A DNA stretch of 64,000 bases from assembly GCA_947167015.1 (NCBI GenBank), contig CAMVGM010000002.1:1-64000 (forward strand), read 5' to 3'. This document shows, piece by piece, positions 34,135 through 44,751 of this stretch (positions are counted from its first letter, which is position 1; each line of letters opens with the position of its first letter). Origin of the DNA: an uncultured Bacteroidales bacterium. Its GTDB lineage: Bacteria; Bacteroidota; Bacteroidia; Bacteroidales; UBA932. The position numbers and the translations under genes were made by a program. The notes under the pieces were generated by a model. The model worked only from the letters and a program-made list of their open reading frames with translations. It did not search any database and was not told where the DNA came from.

Positions 34135-36576
34135 ATGAAAATCCTCAAATTCGGCGGTTCTTCGGTCGCTACACCGGAGAGCATACTCAGAGTTAAAGAT
34201 ATCGTCAGTTCCCGCAGCGAACACCCGATCGTCGTGGTGTCCGCCCTGGGCGGCGTTACGGACCAGCTGATCCGCGCCTCCAAACTGGCGGAAGCGGGTG
34301 AAGACGGCTTCCGCGCGGAACTCGCCGCCCTGCGCGAGCGGCATCACGCGGTCTGCCGCGCCGTCGTCGGAGACGTCCCCCGGCAGAACGCCCTCCTGGG
34401 AGAACTGGATGCGCTGATCGACCAGTTGTACCGCATCTGCGAAGGGATTTCCCTGCTGCAGGTCCTTCCCCGGAAGACGGCCAACGAACTGATGAGCTTC
34501 GGCGAGCGCCTCTCCTCCCGCATCGTCGCGGCCGCCCTGCCCGGCGCCGCCCTGTACGACGCCGTCTCCTTCATCAAGACGCGCCGCCACGGGAGCCTGG
34601 ACACGGTGGACCAGAACCTGACTTACAATTTGATACAGGATGCCTTCCGCGACTGGGCGGACAAGGGCTGCACGGCCGTCGTCCCGGGCTTCGTGGCTTC
34701 CGATACCGACACCGGCGAGATCACCACGCTGGGCCGCGGCGGTTCCGACTACACCGCCAGCCTGCTCGCGGCGGCGCTCGATGCCGAACTGCTCGAGATC
34801 TGGACCGACGTGGACGGCTTCATGACGGCCGACCCGCGCATCATCAAGACATCTTACGTCATTGATGAGATGACCTACGAAGAAGCCATGGAACTCTGCA
34901 ACTTCGGTGCGAAGGTCATCTATCCCCCTACCCTGTATCCGGTGTGCGCGAAAGCCATTCCCATCCAGATCAAGAACACTTTCAATCCGGACGCCCCGGG
35001 TACCGTGGTCAAGAAGACCTGCCGGCCGGGCAACACCACCATCAAGGGTATCTCTTCGATCGATGACATTTCCCTGATCACCCTGTCCGGCACGTCGATG
35101 GTCGGCGTGGTGGGCGTGGACAGCCGCATCTTCGCCGCCCTGGCGCGCGAGCAAATCAGCGCCTTCCTCGTCAGCCAGTCCGCCTCCGAAACGGGCATCT
35201 CCATCGGCGTGAGCCGCTCTGACGCCACCATTGCCCGGAAAGTGCTCACCGAGGCCTTCGAGCGCGAGATCGCCAGCGGCGCCATCAACCCGGTCGAAGT
35301 CCGCTCCGAGCTGGCCGCCGTGGCCGTGATCGGCGAGAACATGAAGCAGCACGCCGGTCTCGCCGGCAAGCTTTTCTCCACGCTGGGACGCAACGGCATC
35401 AGCGTGATCGCCCTGGCCCAGGGAGCCGCGGAATCGAACATCTCCTTCATCGTGGAGCGCCGCCAGCTGCGCAAGTCGCTGAACGTCATCCACGACAACT
35501 TCTTCCTGTCGGAATACCAGGAACTCAACCTTTTCCTCTGCGGCACCGGCACCGTGGGCGGCCGCCTGCTCGCCCAGATCGCGCACCAGCGCGAGAAACT
35601 GATGCGTACGCGCGGCCTCAAGATCAACATCGTGGGCATCTCCCGCAGCACCAAGGCCGTGTTCGACCGCGGCGGGATCGACCCCGAGCACTGGCAGGAG
35701 CGCCTGCAGCAGGACGGCATCCCCGTCAACCCGCAGCGCCTCAAGGAAGAGGTCCTCGGGATGAACATCTTCAATTCCGTGTTCGTGGACTGCACCGCCA
35801 GCGCGGAGATCGCCGCCCTATACGGTGATTTCTTCGAGCACGGCATCTCCGTCGTGGCCGCCAACAAGATCGCGGCCTCGTCGGACTATGCGGAATACCG
35901 CCGCCTCAAGGACCTTGCCCGCAAGCGGGGCGTCAAGTGGCTCTTCGAGACCAACGTGGGCGCCGGTCTGCCCATCATCGGCACGATCAACGACCTGTGC
36001 AACTCCGGCGACCGCATCATCCGGATGGAGGCCGTGCTGAGCGGCACCCTCAACTTCATCTTCAATACGATTTCCGCCGACATCCCCTTCAGCGAGACCG
36101 TGCGGATGGCCAAGGAACAGGGCTTCTCCGAGCCCGACCCGCGCATCGACCTGTCCGGTAAGGACGTGATCCGCAAGCTGGTCATCCTGTCCCGCGAGGC
36201 GGGTTACGAGGTCAACCAGGAAGACGTCGAGAAGCAGCTCTTCATCCCGCAGGAGTTCTTCAACTGCAGCGAGGAGGAATTCTGGGCCAAGCTCCCTACC
36301 CTCGACGCCGGCTTCGAGGAGCGCCGCCGTGCGCTGGAGGCCGAGGGCAAGCGCTGGAGGTTCGTGGCCAAGATGGAGGAAGGCAAGCTGGAAGTGGCGC
36401 TGCGCGCCGTGGAGAACATGCATTCCTTCTACGTCCTGGACGGTTCCAACAACATCATCCTGCTCACGACGGAACGCTACAACCGCCATCCGATGCTCAT
36501 CCAGGGCTACGGAGCGGGCGCGGACGTGACGGCCGCGGGCGTCTTCGCGGACATCATGAGCATCGCCAACATCTGA
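34135..36576 (+). CDS. thrA: Bifunctional aspartokinase / homoserine dehydrogenase
   Basis: MKILKFGGSSVATPESIL..., ACT pair, C-terminal GTGTVGGRL and homoserine dehydrogenase domain. Confidence 0.95.
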   Translation: MKILKFGGSSVATPESILRVKDIVSSRSEHPIVVVSALGGVTDQLIRASKLAEAGEDGFRAELAALRERHHAVCRAVVGDVPRQNALLGELDALIDQLYRICEGISLLQVLPRKTANELMSFGERLSSRIVAAALPGAALYDAVSFIKTRRHGSLDTVDQNLTYNLIQDAFRDWADKGCTAVVPGFVASDTDTGEITTLGRGGSDYTASLLAAALDAELLEIWTDVDGFMTADPRIIKTSYVIDEMTYEEAMELCNFGAKVIYPPTLYPVCAKAIPIQIKNTFNPDAPGTVVKKTCRPGNTTIKGISSIDDISLITLSGTSMVGVVGVDSRIFAALAREQISAFLVSQSASETGISIGVSRSDATIARKVLTEAFEREIASGAINPVEVRSELAAVAVIGENMKQHAGLAGKLFSTLGRNGISVIALAQGAAESNISFIVERRQLRKSLNVIHDNFFLSEYQELNLFLCGTGTVGGRLLAQIAHQREKLMRTRGLKINIVGISRSTKAVFDRGGIDPEHWQERLQQDGIPVNPQRLKEEVLGMNIFNSVFVDCTASAEIAALYGDFFEHGISVVAANKIAASSDYAEYRRLKDLARKRGVKWLFETNVGAGLPIIGTINDLCNSGDRIIRMEAVLSGTLNFIFNTISADIPFSETVRMAKEQGFSEPDPRIDLSGKDVIRKLVILSREAGYEVNQEDVEKQLFIPQEFFNCSEEEFWAKLPTLDAGFEERRRALEAEGKRWRFVAKMEEGKLEVALRAVENMHSFYVLDGSNNIILLTTERYNRHPMLIQGYGAGADVTAAGVFADIMSIANI

Positions 36577-36582
36577 TAGCCT

Positions 36583-37509
36583 ATGAAACGGATCAAGGTT
36601 TTCGCACCTGCTTCCATCGCCAACCTCGGCTGTGGGTTCGACATCATGGGGATGGCCCTCGACGAGGTCGGGGACGTCCTGGAAATGACCCTGGATGAAG
36701 ACGGGGATGGCATCTCCATCGACAACGAGACCGACGTCCCCCTGCCCTCGGACATCGAGGAGAACGTCATCACCCCGGTGCTGCGCAAGTTCTTCGCCCT
36801 GACCAGCAAGTCCGGGCGGGTGGAGGTGCGCGTCCTGAAGAAGATCTTCCCCGGTTCGGGCATCGGTTCCAGCGCCGCCTCCAGCGCCGCGGCCGCCTTC
36901 GGCATCAACGAACTGTTCGGCGCGCCGCTGGGCGAAGAGGACGTGGTGGTCTGCGCGATGGAGGGCGAGAACCTCGCCAGCGGCGGCTATCACGCCGACA
37001 ACGCAGCCCCCGCCGTGATGGGCGGCATCACGCTCATCCGCGGCTACGACCCGCTGGACGTCATCAAGCTGCCCGTCCCGGGCAACCTCTACTGCCCCGT
37101 CATCCACCCCCACCTGACCGTCTCCACCAAGCAGGCGCGCAGCATCCTCCCCAAGGAGATCCCGATGCACACCGCCGTGACCCAGTGGGGCAACGTGGGC
37201 GGCCTGGTGGCCGGCCTGTGCACCGGCAACATCGAGTTGGTGGGCCGTTCGATGCGCGACGCCGTGGCGGAGCCCTTCCGCAAGCAGTTCATCCCGGGCT
37301 TTGACGAACTCCGCGCGAAACTGCTCGGCGCCGGCGCCCTCGCGATGAACATCAGCGGTTCCGGCCCGTCCGTGTTCGCCCTGGCCGGCCGCGGCGACAT
37401 CGCCCAGCGCGTGGGGGCCATCATGGAGCGGCACTTCGCCCAGCAGGGCATCCTCTCCGAAACTTACGTCGTAAAAGTGTCCAACAAAGGCGCACGCCTG
37501 ATCGCATAA
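36583..37509 (+). CDS. thrB: Homoserine kinase
   Basis: GHMP kinase: APASIANLGCGFDIMGMALD, FPGSGIGSSAASSAAAAFG. Confidence 0.95.
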   Translation: MKRIKVFAPASIANLGCGFDIMGMALDEVGDVLEMTLDEDGDGISIDNETDVPLPSDIEENVITPVLRKFFALTSKSGRVEVRVLKKIFPGSGIGSSAASSAAAAFGINELFGAPLGEEDVVVCAMEGENLASGGYHADNAAPAVMGGITLIRGYDPLDVIKLPVPGNLYCPVIHPHLTVSTKQARSILPKEIPMHTAVTQWGNVGGLVAGLCTGNIELVGRSMRDAVAEPFRKQFIPGFDELRAKLLGAGALAMNISGSGPSVFALAGRGDIAQRVGAIMERHFAQQGILSETYVVKVSNKGARLIA

Positions 37510-37514
37510 CGCTT

Positions 37515-38822
37515 ATGAAGTACTACAGCACTAACGGGAAAGCCCCCCTCGCCGACCTGGAGAAGGCCGTGGTCCGCGGACTCGCCGAGGACCGCGGGCT
37601 CTATATGCCGGAGCGCATCCCCGTGCTCCCCGCCGACTTTTTCGCCCACATCCAGACCCTCACCTTCCAGGAGATCGCCTGCACCGTGGCCGACGCCTTC
37701 TTCGGGGAAGACGTCCCGGAGAAAGAACTGCACCGCATCGTGGAGGAGACCCTCTCCTTCGACTGCCCCGTGGTGCCCGTCACGCGCAGCATCGGCGCGC
37801 TGGAACTGTTCCACGGCCCCACCCTCGCCTTCAAGGACGTCGGCGCGCGTTTCATGGCACGCCTGCTGGGCTATTTCACCCGCTCCTCCCGCGACACCCG
37901 GACCATCCACGTGCTCGTGGCCACCTCCGGCGATACGGGCAGCGCCGTCGCGAACGGCTTCCTGGGCGTGGAAGGCGTGCAGGTGCACGTCCTCTATCCC
38001 AAGGGGAAAGTCAGCCCCATCCAGGAGGCACAGTTCACCACCCTCGGGCAGAACATCACCGCCCTGGAGGTGGACGGCTGCTTCGACGACTGCCAGGCCC
38101 TCGTCAAGAGCGCCTTCATGGACACGGAACTGACGGAGCGCCTGCGCCTGACTTCCGCCAACAGCATCAACGTCGCGCGGCTGCTTCCGCAGAGTTTCTA
38201 CTACTTCCACGGATTCGCGCAGATGAAGCGGCTCGGGCTCGCCCGGCAGCTGGTCGTATGCGTGCCCAGCGGCAATTTCGGCAACCTCTGCGCCGCGCTG
38301 ATCGCCAAGAAGATGGGCCTGCCGGTCAAGCGTTTCGTGGCCGCGAACAACGCCAACGACGTGTTCTTCCAATACCTGCAGACGGGCTCCTACGCCCCGC
38401 GTCCCAGCATCCCGACCCTCGCCAACGCGATGGACGTGGGCGACCCGAGCAACGCCGCCCGCATCTTCGACCTCTACGGGGGCGACTGGGAATCCCTGAC
38501 CGCCGACATCTCCGGCGCCACGGTCAGCGACCCGGAAATCCTGGAGACGATCCGGGACTGCCGCCGCCGTTACGGCTACCTGCTGGATCCGCACGGCGCC
38601 TGCGGCTTCAATGCCGTCTATCACAATCTCGCCCCGGGCGAGTCGGTGCTGCTGTGCGAAACCGCCCACCCCGCCAAGTTCAAGGAGACCGTGGAAGACG
38701 CCTCCGGCGAACGCGTGGAGCTTCCCGAGCGGCTGGCCGCCTTCCTGCGCGGGCAGAAGCAGAGCGTACCGATGGGCAAGGATTACGCCGGATTCAAGAC
38801 ATATCTCTCCAAACTGAAATAA
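37515..38822 (+). CDS. thrC: Threonine synthase
   Basis: [27 protein letters not shown] site, [14 protein letters not shown]. Confidence 0.95.
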   Translation: MKYYSTNGKAPLADLEKAVVRGLAEDRGLYMPERIPVLPADFFAHIQTLTFQEIACTVADAFFGEDVPEKELHRIVEETLSFDCPVVPVTRSIGALELFHGPTLAFKDVGARFMARLLGYFTRSSRDTRTIHVLVATSGDTGSAVANGFLGVEGVQVHVLYPKGKVSPIQEAQFTTLGQNITALEVDGCFDDCQALVKSAFMDTELTERLRLTSANSINVARLLPQSFYYFHGFAQMKRLGLARQLVVCVPSGNFGNLCAALIAKKMGLPVKRFVAANNANDVFFQYLQTGSYAPRPSIPTLANAMDVGDPSNAARIFDLYGGDWESLTADISGATVSDPEILETIRDCRRRYGYLLDPHGACGFNAVYHNLAPGESVLLCETAHPAKFKETVEDASGERVELPERLAAFLRGQKQSVPMGKDYAGFKTYLSKLK

Positions 38823-38836
38823 CAAATCCAACGAAT

Positions 38837-39838
38837 ATGAAAGTAGCGATCGTAGGTGCAAGCGGAGCCGTGGGACAGGAGTTCCTGCGGGTCCTCGACG
38901 AAAGGAATTTCCCCATTGACGAACTGGTGCTTTTCGGCTCTCCCCGGAGCGCAGGCAGCAAATATACCTTCCGCGGGAAGGAGTACGAAGTGAAACTGCT
39001 CCAGCATAACGACGATTTCAAGGGCGTGGACTACGCCTTCGTATCGGCCGGAGCCGGCGCTTCCAAGGAATTCGCGGAGACGATCACGAAATACGGCGCC
39101 GTGATGATCGACAACTCCAGCGCCTTCCGCATGGATCCGGACGTGCCCCTCGTGGTGCCCGAATGCAACGCTGCGGACGCCCTGGTGCGCCCGCGCGGCA
39201 TCATCGCCAACCCGAACTGCACCACCATCATGATGGTCGTAGTGCTGAAGCCCATCGAGGCCCTCTCGCACATCATCCGCATCCACGTGGCGAGCTATCA
39301 GTCCGCCTCCGGCGCGGGCGCGCAGGCGATGGCCGAACTGCAGCAGCAGTACCAGGAACTGGTGGAAGGCAAGCCCGTAACGGTCAAGAAGTTCGCCTAC
39401 CAGCTCGCTTACAACGTCATCCCGCAGGTGGACGTCTTCACCGACAACGGCTACACCAAGGAGGAGATGAAGATGTTCAACGAGACCCGCAAGATCCTCC
39501 ACTCCGACGTGAAGTGCAGTGCGATGTGCGTGCGCATCTCCTCGTTGCGCTCCCACTCCGAGGCCGTGTGGATCGAGACCGAAAAGCCCCTCTCCGTAGA
39601 GCAGGTACAGGCTGCCCTCGCCGCTGCCCCGGGCGTGACCCTGCAGGACGACCCTGCCACGCAGACCTACCCGATGCCGTTGTTCACCGGCGGCAAGGAT
39701 GACGTCTATGTGGGCCGCGTCCGCAAGGACCTCGCGAACGAGAACGGCATCACCCTCTGGCTCTCCAGCGACCAGATCCGCAAGGGAGCCGCGTTGAATG
39801 CAGTCCAGATCGCGGAATACCTGATCTCCCAGAAATGA
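38837..39838 (+). CDS. asd: Aspartate-semialdehyde dehydrogenase
   Basis: [39 protein letters not shown] (catalytic Cys); start corrected to 38837. Confidence 0.95.
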   Translation: MKVAIVGASGAVGQEFLRVLDERNFPIDELVLFGSPRSAGSKYTFRGKEYEVKLLQHNDDFKGVDYAFVSAGAGASKEFAETITKYGAVMIDNSSAFRMDPDVPLVVPECNAADALVRPRGIIANPNCTTIMMVVVLKPIEALSHIIRIHVASYQSASGAGAQAMAELQQQYQELVEGKPVTVKKFAYQLAYNVIPQVDVFTDNGYTKEEMKMFNETRKILHSDVKCSAMCVRISSLRSHSEAVWIETEKPLSVEQVQAALAAAPGVTLQDDPATQTYPMPLFTGGKDDVYVGRVRKDLANENGITLWLSSDQIRKGAALNAVQIAEYLISQK

Positions 39839-40701
39839 CCGACGGCAAAGCCATCATCCTGCTGCACTGTCCCGACCAGCAGGGCATCATCACGGACGTG
39901 ACGGGCTTCATCACCCGCAATCACGGCAACATCGTTTACATCGACCAGTATGTGGACACCATCGAGGGGCATCTCTTCATGCGCATCGAATGGGAACTCA
40001 AGGGCTTCTTCATCCCCCGCGAGCACATCAAGGAGGTCGTGGACGAACTCTTCGCCGAGCGCTACGGGATGGTGTCGAGCATCTTCTTCAGCGACGAGCG
40101 GCCGCGGATGGCCATCTTCGTGAGCAAGATGAGCCACTGCCTCTACGACCTGCTGGCCCGCTACCGCGCGGGCGAATGGGACGTGGACATTCCCTGCATC
40201 GTCAGCAACCACGAGGACCTGCGCTTCGTGGCCGACCAGTTCGGCATCCCCTTCCACGTGTGGAGCATCGCCCCGGACAAGTCGAACCGCGCCGAGGTGG
40301 AGAAGGCCGAGATGGAACTGCTGCATAAAGAACGCATCTCGTTCATCGTGCTCGCGCGCTACATGCAGGTGATCAGCGACGAGATGATCGCGGAATACCC
40401 GCACCACATCATCAACATCCACCACTCCTTCCTGCCCGCTTTCGTGGGCGCGAGGCCCTACCACCAGGCCTACGAGCGGGGCGTCAAGATCATCGGCGCC
40501 ACCAGCCACTACGTCACGCGGGAACTGGACGCCGGCCCCATCATCGAGCAGGACGTGGTGCGCATCACGCACAAAGACACGCCCGACAGCCTGGTACTGA
40601 AAGGACGAGATCTGGAGAAAATCGTCCTGAGCCGGGCCGTGACCAAGCACATCGAGCGCAAGATCCTGACCTACAAGAACCGGACGGTCGTATTCGGCTG
40701 A
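39835..40701 (+). CDS. purU: Formyltetrahydrofolate deformylase
   Basis: N-terminal ACT ([19 protein letters not shown]), formyltransferase domain [36 protein letters not shown]. Confidence 0.94.
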   Translation: MTDGKAIILLHCPDQQGIITDVTGFITRNHGNIVYIDQYVDTIEGHLFMRIEWELKGFFIPREHIKEVVDELFAERYGMVSSIFFSDERPRMAIFVSKMSHCLYDLLARYRAGEWDVDIPCIVSNHEDLRFVADQFGIPFHVWSIAPDKSNRAEVEKAEMELLHKERISFIVLARYMQVISDEMIAEYPHHIINIHHSFLPAFVGARPYHQAYERGVKIIGATSHYVTRELDAGPIIEQDVVRITHKDTPDSLVLKGRDLEKIVLSRAVTKHIERKILTYKNRTVVFG

Positions 40702-40706
40702 GCCGT

Positions 40707-41606
40707 TCAGGGCAGGCGCAGCACGGTGACGCCGAGGATGCGCCGGTTGGCCTTCAGGTAGGCTTCCAGGGTGCGCGGCTCGACGATGACCTTGCCGGCC
40801 GAAGAAGATGCGTGGATGAAGCCCAGGCGGTCGCCGGGCTTTTCCCGGTACGCGATCACGACGTGGGAATAATCCAGCCCCTCGATGGAGGGGGCGAAAC
40901 AGAGAATGTCGCCGCTGCGGATTCCGGATTCCGCGGCGGCGAGTTTTTCTTTCGGAATATAGTAACGCGCGTAATCATCCAGACGCCGTTCGACGGAACG
41001 GATGCGGGCGAGGTTCTCCTTCGCCGCAGCGGACTCCCCTTTCAAGGCGTCATAGCTGTCCGGATGTGTGGACATAAAACGGAGCGGACGCGGGTCGCGC
41101 ACTCCGCCCAGTTTCTCCGTAACATCCTGGAACAGACCGTTTTCCACGCCTTGCAGGATCCATTCCGAGGTGTAGTGCAGACGCGAGGCGTAGCCGTCGG
41201 CAACGCCGTCCCGGTAACGGGAGCGGAGCAGCGTCCTGGCCAGGTCGTCCATCCTCGCATCCGCCCCGCAGCGCTGCACGGTCTGCACGAGGCCCAGGCA
41301 GGTCTCGGCGAAAAGGATGCAGTCGGTCTTCGTAAGATAGATGCGCAGCCGCTCTTCCCCGCCCTCCAGCGTGCCGGCCACGTAGGGCTGGCCGAGCAGG
41401 CCCATCGCGGCCCGGACCATCAGTTCCGCGGAAGGTTCCGCATCCGCCCGGGCGGCGAGTCCGTCCATCAGCCGCTCCGCCAGGGCGATATCCTCCGGGG
41501 CGGATTCATAGCGCGGCACGTCCGTGCCCCGGGCGCGGATGCACGCCGGGCAGACGGCCAGGCAGAGCCAGAGCGCCAGGCTACTTGCGCAGGATGCGGC
41601 GGACAT
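40707..41606 (-). CDS. DUF1460 (NlpC/P60-like amidase) exported protein
   Basis: GQPYVAGTLEGGEERLRIYLTKTDCILFAETCLG, DYSHVVIAYR; start inferred at ~41606, overlapping the upstream gene. Confidence 0.8.
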   Translation of the reverse strand: MSAASCASSLALWLCLAVCPACIRARGTDVPRYESAPEDIALAERLMDGLAARADAEPSAELMVRAAMGLLGQPYVAGTLEGGEERLRIYLTKTDCILFAETCLGLVQTVQRCGADARMDDLARTLLRSRYRDGVADGYASRLHYTSEWILQGVENGLFQDVTEKLGGVRDPRPLRFMSTHPDSYDALKGESAAAKENLARIRSVERRLDDYARYYIPKEKLAAAESGIRSGDILCFAPSIEGLDYSHVVIAYREKPGDRLGFIHASSSAGKVIVEPRTLEAYLKANRRILGVTVLRLP

Positions 41607-42384
41607 GGTCCTTGAGGATCTGCACGGCAGGGTCGGCCATGTTCCCGTGGTTGAAACCCTGCAGTTCGTAAATCGTCGCATCGGGGTGGCCGACCATCTG
41701 GAACAGGCGCCAGAAGTAGGCGGTCTCCTCGTAGCGGCCGTAGAGTTCGAGGTCCCGGTCGCCGGAGATGATGACGATAGGCGGGGCGTCGGCGCGGACG
41801 TGCGCAAGCGGCGCGTATTCGTCGATGAGCGGCTGGTACGGCGTCATTCCGAGGGTCTGGCGGTGGGAGTAGTGCGTGAGCACCTGCCCGCTGAACGGGA
41901 TCAGGCCCGCGATGCGGTCGGCATCGATGCCGTATTTCGCCAGCCAGTGCTTGTCCAGTCCCACCAGATCGATCAGGTATCCGCCGGCGGAGTGGCCGGA
42001 CAGGAAGATCTTGTCCGGGGAACCGCCATAGCGTGCGGCGTTCTCGAAGGCCCAGGCCACGGCCGCAGCGGCATCGGCGATGCAGTCGGCGACGGTTCCT
42101 TTCGGAATCAGCCGGTATCCGGCGGAAAAGACCACGAAACCGCTCTCCTTGAGGTCGCGCGGCACGGAGGTCTTCTCGCCGCCGGTCAGGCCCCCGCCGT
42201 GGAACCAGACCACCACGGGCAGGTCCTTCGCGCCTTCCGGCGCATAGACGTCCAGTTTGCAGCGTTCGACCCGGTAGGCGTCGTCAGAAGCGCTCACGAA
42301 GGGAATGTCCCGGGCAACCTGCGCAAGGGCCAGGCAGCCCGCGGCCAGCAACAGGACGAAGCTGCCGAGAAACCTTTTTCCCAT
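41581..42384 (-). CDS. Exported alpha/beta hydrolase (esterase/lipase, carbohydrate-esterase-like)
   Basis: Signal peptide; VVVWFHGGGLTGG oxyanion hole, LSGHSAGGYL nucleophile elbow, GFNHGNM His. Confidence 0.88.
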   Translation of the reverse strand: MGKRFLGSFVLLLAAGCLALAQVARDIPFVSASDDAYRVERCKLDVYAPEGAKDLPVVVWFHGGGLTGGEKTSVPRDLKESGFVVFSAGYRLIPKGTVADCIADAAAAVAWAFENAARYGGSPDKIFLSGHSAGGYLIDLVGLDKHWLAKYGIDADRIAGLIPFSGQVLTHYSHRQTLGMTPYQPLIDEYAPLAHVRADAPPIVIISGDRDLELYGRYEETAYFWRLFQMVGHPDATIYELQGFNHGNMADPAVQILKDHVRRILRK

Positions 42385-42390
42385 GGCGGA

Positions 42391-42798
42391 TTATTGGGCC
42401 GGTTTTTCTTCCCCCTGGCCAAGGCCGGCCCCGATTCCTTTGAAAAAGTCGCCGATCTCGTCGATCATGCCGGGAATCTGCTTGCCGATCTCTTCGATGG
42501 AAGAGGAAATGTTTGCGACGCCGGACTTGACGGCGGCGGCGAAATAACGGCCGCTCGCGTTGCGGAAGCGCTTGGCTTCATCCACTGTCAGGGAGCCCTT
42601 GTTGTTCTGGTACTCCTCGACGAGTTTCTCGAACTTCTCGTTGGACTGCTCCCACTGTTCCTGCGTGTAGTTGTCACCGTTCTTTTCGACCGTATCGGCA
42701 AGGGCTTCCATCCGGCCGGGCAGGCTGAAACGGTCGCAGGAGGAGGCAAGCAGCAGCGCGCACAGCGCCGCAAGCATCAAGGCAAGAAATCTTTTCAT
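42391..42798 (-). CDS. Small hypothetical lipoprotein
   Basis: MKRFLALMLAALCALLLASSCDRF lipobox; start at 42798. Confidence 0.75.
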   Translation of the reverse strand: MKRFLALMLAALCALLLASSCDRFSLPGRMEALADTVEKNGDNYTQEQWEQSNEKFEKLVEEYQNNKGSLTVDEAKRFRNASGRYFAAAVKSGVANISSSIEEIGKQIPGMIDEIGDFFKGIGAGLGQGEEKPAQ

Positions 42799-42809
42799 AT
42801 GCGTGTTGT

Positions 42810-42840
42810 TTTGTACAAAGATAACAATTTTGTATATTTG
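42810..42840 (+). promoter_or_regulatory. Promoter TTTG (42810-42813) - N19 - TATATTTG (42833-42840) for the 606-aa protein
   Basis: Exact consensus, about 76 nt upstream of ATG 42917. Confidence 0.7.
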
Positions 42841-42916
42841 TGACCGAGGCTGCATAGAAAGTTCCTATTCACTCTTTCTGAGATCTTACTTTCCGCAGTC
42901 TCTTTTTTTATTGACC

Positions 42917-44737
42917 ATGGATCCGATTCTCATACAGTTCTTCAAGGCGGCCGTCCCCGGCGCCCCCGCGGCGGCCGACCCCGCCAAGTTGCAGGCGGAC
43001 GCGTTCAAATGCGGCTTCATCATCCATCCGGACCTCCTCAACACCGACGTGGAAGCCTTCATCGCCCGCCAGACGGCGGATCCCAACGCCACGTTCTACA
43101 AACGCTGGGAGGACATGATGTCGAAGGACCGGCTGGAACTGCTGCTGGACCAGATCCGTCATTACGCCACCACCTACGGGACCCGCTTCACGCAGGAGGG
43201 AAACGGCTACGTGCCCAACGAAGGGGCCGAGGCGCCGGAATTCCAGGACCTCACCCTCATCGCCCCCATCACGGAGGAAGAGCTCTACGCCCGCTGCCTG
43301 AAACTGCTCGAGAGCGGCGCGGCGCTCAAAGGCGAGACCGTGAAGGTGCTTTGCAGCGCCGTCACGGACCATCTTTCCGCACATCCGGAAGAGACGTTCG
43401 ACATCGATTCCGTCCGCAACCGCGAGGCCCTGAGCATCCTCTGCAAGACGCTGGGCCGCCGGCCTTCCGCCCCGGTCGACCTGCTGCGCTACATCGTCTA
43501 TGAGGCCACCGGGGAGACTTTGCTCATCCAGTCGCAAGACATGCTGGAACGCATCCGGCAGAATGCGGACAAATTCGATTTCCGCCAGCTCAGCGAGGCG
43601 GAAACCGCGAAACTGGCCAGCATTTTCTACCGCTTCAAGAACCTTTTCCTCGCTTTCCGCACGCAGGAGAACTATGACGCCAAGCGGACCATCTGCATCC
43701 AGAAAGCATCCGTCAACCGAGCGGTAATCAACCACTTGCGCAGGATGGCCCCGAAGCAGCACAAACCGATGCGCCCGGGTTTCTGGGAGGGCCTGCTGGC
43801 CGCTTCCGTCAGCGAGGAAGAACTCCGCGCCCGATTGGACGGCGTGTCCAATTTCAAGCTGGTCACTCTGCTGCAGACCATCCGCGAGCGGCTGCTGACC
43901 GGAACGGGCGAGCCCGCGATGTACATCATCCGCAACGGCAGCGTCTGGCTGAAAGACGCCCCGCAGCGGGAAGACCGCAAGGCCTACCTGGAGATGCTGG
44001 AGCGCGTACTCCGCACCCGGCTGGTGGAAAGGCTTTCAGCCAAGGCCTGCAGCGTGCGTTTCCCGGAGGAACTCATCCTCGCCTGCCCCGCCTCGGAAAA
44101 GACTTTCGTGGGAAACCTCCCCTTCGGCTCCCGCTACCGGATGAGCGACCACAACTTCTTCGGCATCTACTGGCGGAAGGAGTGGGGCTGCCACGACTTC
44201 GACATCAGTTTCGTCGATTGGTCCGGTGCCAAGACCGGCTGGAACGCCGCCTACGATACCGGCGAGACCTTCTACTCCGGCGATATGACCGATGCCAACC
44301 CGGAAGCCGCCGAACTGATGTACTGCAAGGAGGGCTGCCCGGACGGCACCATCTACTGCAACCGCTTCAATGGCAAAGAAGGCAGCCGCTTCCGCTTCTA
44401 CGTCGGACGGCAGAAAATCGTGAAAGTGAGGGAAAACTATATGGTGGATCCGAACGCCAAGGTCATCGACGAAGAATTGGTGTCCGACCGGCGGGAGAAG
44501 ATGCTCGCCATCGTCAGCGGCGGATGGATCTTCCTGATGGACCTCGCCACGGGCCGGGGCCGCGTGTCCTCCGGCAAGGATGCGGGAAAGAAGGAAGCCG
44601 TCATCGCCCGCAAGGCGCGCTGCTTCCTGTCCCTGCGCGAACTCCTGCTGGAGGCCGGATTCACGGAAACGGCCGATCATCCGCAGCTTGACCTCACGGA
44701 CCTGAAGAAAGATACGCTCCTGGCGCTGTTCAGCTGA
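42917..44737 (+). CDS. Uncharacterised 606-aa cytosolic protein
   Basis: No signal peptide; start at MDPILIQFF (42917); conserved-looking C-terminal block SDHNFFGIYWRKEWGCHDFDISFVDWSGAKTGWNAAYDTGETFYSGDMTDANPEAAELMYC. Confidence 0.8.
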   Translation: MDPILIQFFKAAVPGAPAAADPAKLQADAFKCGFIIHPDLLNTDVEAFIARQTADPNATFYKRWEDMMSKDRLELLLDQIRHYATTYGTRFTQEGNGYVPNEGAEAPEFQDLTLIAPITEEELYARCLKLLESGAALKGETVKVLCSAVTDHLSAHPEETFDIDSVRNREALSILCKTLGRRPSAPVDLLRYIVYEATGETLLIQSQDMLERIRQNADKFDFRQLSEAETAKLASIFYRFKNLFLAFRTQENYDAKRTICIQKASVNRAVINHLRRMAPKQHKPMRPGFWEGLLAASVSEEELRARLDGVSNFKLVTLLQTIRERLLTGTGEPAMYIIRNGSVWLKDAPQREDRKAYLEMLERVLRTRLVERLSAKACSVRFPEELILACPASEKTFVGNLPFGSRYRMSDHNFFGIYWRKEWGCHDFDISFVDWSGAKTGWNAAYDTGETFYSGDMTDANPEAAELMYCKEGCPDGTIYCNRFNGKEGSRFRFYVGRQKIVKVRENYMVDPNAKVIDEELVSDRREKMLAIVSGGWIFLMDLATGRGRVSSGKDAGKKEAVIARKARCFLSLRELLLEAGFTETADHPQLDLTDLKKDTLLALFS

Positions 44738-44751
44738 TAGGCAGTCCCCGC

